From the NCBI RefSeq assembly GCF_002420705.1, contig NZ_DIIM01000016.1, forward strand, positions 220,527 to 284,526: DNA of 64,000 bases, given 5' to 3'. This DNA is from Sphingobacterium sp. UBA5670. Lineage in GTDB: Bacteria; Bacteroidota; Bacteroidia; Sphingobacteriales; Sphingobacteriaceae. The notes under the pieces are model-generated. The model searched no databases. It was given only the letters and a program-made list of their open reading frames with translations, and was not told the DNA's origin. Made by a program: the position numbers and the translations under genes. This document shows positions 61,629 to 64,000 of the stretch, in pieces (position 1 is the stretch's first letter; every line of letters begins with the position of its first letter).

Positions 61629-64000
61629 TTAAAATCCAAGTTGTAATCCAAATGCTACCGATTTACTTTGTGGAGCGTCTTGAAAATTGAGCACTTCGGG
61701 ATCGAAGGCATCAAATAAGCTCGTAAATGTGAGCAGATTCTGTCCTGAGACATAGATACGAGCACGTCCGAGTTTGGCTTTCTCTGTCCAATTTTTTGGT
61801 AATGAATAACCGAGGGTAAGCTGTTTTACCCGTAGATAAGCTGCATTTTGGATGTATTTTGTCTGCTGTTGCGAGTTTCCTCCATTGCCAAAGCGTAATC
61901 TCGGAAAATATGCATCTCTGTTTTGTGGTGTCCAGTAATCTGTTGCATAAATAAAAGGAACGTTCCATTCGCTGGTGAATCCCCAGAAAGCACTATTACT
62001 GATCCAGGTATCCCGCTTGCCAATACCTTGTAAGAAAGCCGAAAAATCAAAGTTCTTATAATTTAAGCCCATATTAAGTCCAAAGGAATAGCGAGGCGTA
62101 GAGTTACCGATGATTTTTCGATCTCCTGGATTATCTACCGTATTGTTGCCAAAGTCTATTTTACCATCATTATTCAGATCTGCATAACGTATATCTCCGG
62201 GTCTCCAGGTTCCACCCCAGACTTGGGTCTGTTTTGGTGCCGCATCGATTTCCTCTTGGCTTTGGAAATATCCTTGTGTTTCAAATCCCCAGATTTCACC
62301 ATCCAATTTACCTTCATACCAATTGTTGAATATTTTGGTCGTATTGAGCGGGTATTTGGTTAACTTGGCATGGTTATCTGCTAGTGAAAGCATTACGTCA
62401 TAGGAAAGATCATCACCTATGCGGTCATTCCAGCCTACGCTAAGTTCCCAACCTTTAGTCACCAATGTACCTGCATTTTGGCTTGGTGCAGCAGTTCCCA
62501 ATACTGCAGGGAGTGGAACGCCTGCAACCAGCATATCTCTTGTTCGTCTTTCATAAATATCAAAACTACCTGTCAGACGATTTTTAAGTAAGGCGAAATC
62601 AAGTCCGAAGTTTGTTGTAGCGGATTTTTCCCAAGTAAAATTTGTGCTGACAAGTCCAGGGGCACCTACGCTCACCCCAGTCTGATTGCCAAAAATATAA
62701 CCGACACTATTATTCACTGGCATCGTTGGCAAGTAAGGATAGAAATTAGATGCGGAATATAAATCATCGCTATTAAAGCCCTGATTAGGCAATTCACCGT
62801 AGGATCCTCTAAATTTTAAATCGTTGACAACATTCTTGATTCCCGCCATAAAATTTTCTTCGGAAATTCTCCAGCCAGCCGAAACAGAAGGCGTGAAGAC
62901 ATATCTTTTATCTGCGGAAAAACGGGAAGATCCGTCATAGCGTCCGTTTATTTCCAATAGATATTTCTTGTCAAAAATGTAATTCAGTCTGAATACTGTT
63001 CCAAAGAGCGCCCACTCATTCTCTGCTCCAGTCACACTTGGCCGGGGATCGTTGTTTAGATTTATTGCGGGTTTGGTGGGGTCTACGAGATTGTTTGCAA
63101 ATATGCCTAATCGTTTATATCGACTGCTTTCGCGATTAATACCGGCCATTGCTTTAAAATAATGCTTTTCGGCAAAGGTGTTTTCGTAGGTTGCAAAAGC
63201 ATTTAAGGCAAAATAATTATGGTTGTCAGTAGTTTCTGATACGGATGAAGGATTCGTCCAAGGAAACGTACCCAGCAAAATTCCATTTACACCATATTCC
63301 TTAAACGGAATCTGATGGCTTTGCAGAAAGTTGTTATAAGCATTCCAGGTATAATCAGCGACGACCGAAACATGTTCGATAGGTTTGATTTTCACTCCTC
63401 CGGTTAGCCATAAGTCATTGGAATATCTTTTTCGTTTTCCGTTGTTAGCGGCTACAGCAAAAGGATTGGTAAAGCTTCCCTGTCCTGAAAAGTTTCCGTC
63501 GGGATGTCGAATAGGCATGGTAGGCCTTAAGTCGCCGGAGATCCATCCGGATGATGTCCCTCCTGTGACTACACCTGCTGTTTCTTTATCGTCGATATGT
63601 GTGAGCGCAAAGTTTCCTGTTAAGGTTAGCCAATCAGTAATTTCGGAATTGACTTTCATGGATGGATTCAGGCGTTGATATTTTTGACCGGCCTCTTTAA
63701 ATAATCCTTTTTGCTGGAGATAACCTAGGGAGGTGATTACTGATGTTGCACCACGGCCACCCTGTAACGAGAGATTGTGTCGCTGCATAGGGGCCCAGCC
63801 TGGATATTGCTCTTTGATCCAGTCTGTATTTCCCACATAACGATACTTTGCAGGATTGGCCGGATCTACATAAACAGGTAGGTTGTTGGCAGGATCGTTG
63901 AAATAGGCATTAGCAAGAATGGAATCTTGCTCTGTAAAGGATTCCGTTGCTGTAGTTCCACCGTCTTGTCCGTTGCGATTTGCTTCGCGATGCATTCTGA
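61629..64000 (-). CDS. SusC/RagA TonB-dependent transporter, 3' part
   Basis: The last 789 or so residues of a SusC protein; the reading frame is open to the right edge, so the signal peptide, carboxypeptidase-like domain and plug lie outside. Barrel blocks include RFSADKRYVFTPSVSAGWRI, DLKFRGSYGELPNQGFNSDD, LKNRLTGSFDIYERRTRDML and the C-terminal SVAFGLQLGF with terminal Phe. It imports oligosaccharides with the SusD partner 18 bp downstream. Confidence 0.95.
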   Translation of the reverse strand, partial: RMHREANRNGQDGGTTATESFTEQDSILANAYFNDPANNLPVYVDPANPAKYRYVGNTDWIKEQYPGWAPMQRHNLSLQGGRGATSVITSLGYLQQKGLFKEAGQKYQRLNPSMKVNSEITDWLTLTGNFALTHIDDKETAGVVTGGTSSGWISGDLRPTMPIRHPDGNFSGQGSFTNPFAVAANNGKRKRYSNDLWLTGGVKIKPIEHVSVVADYTWNAYNNFLQSHQIPFKEYGVNGILLGTFPWTNPSSVSETTDNHNYFALNAFATYENTFAEKHYFKAMAGINRESSRYKRLGIFANNLVDPTKPAINLNNDPRPSVTGAENEWALFGTVFRLNYIFDKKYLLEINGRYDGSSRFSADKRYVFTPSVSAGWRISEENFMAGIKNVVNDLKFRGSYGELPNQGFNSDDLYSASNFYPYLPTMPVNNSVGYIFGNQTGVSVGAPGLVSTNFTWEKSATTNFGLDFALLKNRLTGSFDIYERRTRDMLVAGVPLPAVLGTAAPSQNAGTLVTKGWELSVGWNDRIGDDLSYDVMLSLADNHAKLTKYPLNTTKIFNNWYEGKLDGEIWGFETQGYFQSQEEIDAAPKQTQVWGGTWRPGDIRYADLNNDGKIDFGNNTVDNPGDRKIIGNSTPRYSFGLNMGLNYKNFDFSAFLQGIGKRDTWISNSAFWGFTSEWNVPFIYATDYWTPQNRDAYFPRLRFGNGGNSQQQTKYIQNAAYLRVKQLTLGYSLPKNWTEKAKLGRARIYVSGQNLLTFTSLFDAFDPEVLNFQDAPQSKSVAFGLQLGF

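Noticed and set aside
1..64000. CRISPR arrays, tRNA and rRNA genes, insertion sequences
   Set aside because: No regularly spaced repeats, cloverleaf/TPsiC sequences, rRNA blocks or transposase reading frames were found on either strand.

Overview
The window looks like a chromosome segment of a Bacteroidota bacterium of the Sphingobacteriaceae type (Sphingobacterium or Pedobacter-like). The evidence is moderately low GC, several SusC/SusD pairs, many lipoproteins with short lipoboxes, two-component LytTR regulation, a FecR-type anti-sigma/ECF sigma pair, AraC regulators with Bacteroidota-type sensor domains, and at least one TTTG/TAnnTTTG promoter-like site. I saw no rRNA, tRNA, transposase or CRISPR array.

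Layout. 1-0.7 kb: 5' part of a divergent purA. 0.8-7.1 kb: redox and stress genes (quinone reductase-like flavoprotein with a Crp/Fnr regulator, a phosphoesterase, an SDR with an AraC regulator, and an Ohr / DUF1304 / nitroreductase / OhrR peroxide module closed by a strong terminator). 7.2-8.2 kb: a 2OG-Fe(II) oxygenase coupled to a stand-alone Ada-like zinc domain. 8.3-13.2 kb: lipoproteins, a NudK-like hydrolase, an AraC regulator and a Tet(X)-like flavin monooxygenase. 13.3-16.5 kb: a stand-alone SIR2-domain protein and a bacteriophytochrome kinase. 16.8-17.9 kb: a divergent azoreductase / HxlR pair with a tandem operator candidate.

18.5-22.5 kb is an accessory, phage-like island. It holds an endolysin-type amidase, an overlapping membrane-anchored coiled-coil protein, an overlapping lipoprotein with a C-terminal membrane helix (unimolecular-spanin architecture), an orphan gene on the other strand, an AT-rich region with many copies of GTTAAACAAA or its complement, an S24 self-cleaving repressor, a 21-bp perfect hairpin and a 125-bp element with inverted ends. 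No capsid, tail or integrase genes are present, so it looks like a detached or domesticated lysis/repressor module.

22.5-33.2 kb: lipoproteins, DUF1772, AraC, a flavin monooxygenase pair, an HD phosphohydrolase, several very small proteins, an esterase, an acetyltransferase and a phosphoesterase. 33.4-43.7 kb: a SusC/SusD/FAS1/DUF5007 operon, an AraC regulator and a GH78 alpha-L-rhamnosidase, i.e. a probable rhamnose-glycan utilisation locus. 43.9-50.9 kb: SRPBCC protein, a decayed ADP-ribosylglycohydrolase, TraB/GumN, outer membrane proteins, and a LytS/LytTR pair. 51.0-56.1 kb: ECF sigma / anti-sigma / surface lipoprotein / TonB siderophore receptor, a probable regulated iron-uptake operon. 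56.5-64 kb (minus strand): a beta-propeller lipoprotein and a SusC/SusD/GH29 alpha-L-fucosidase locus; the SusC gene runs off the right edge.
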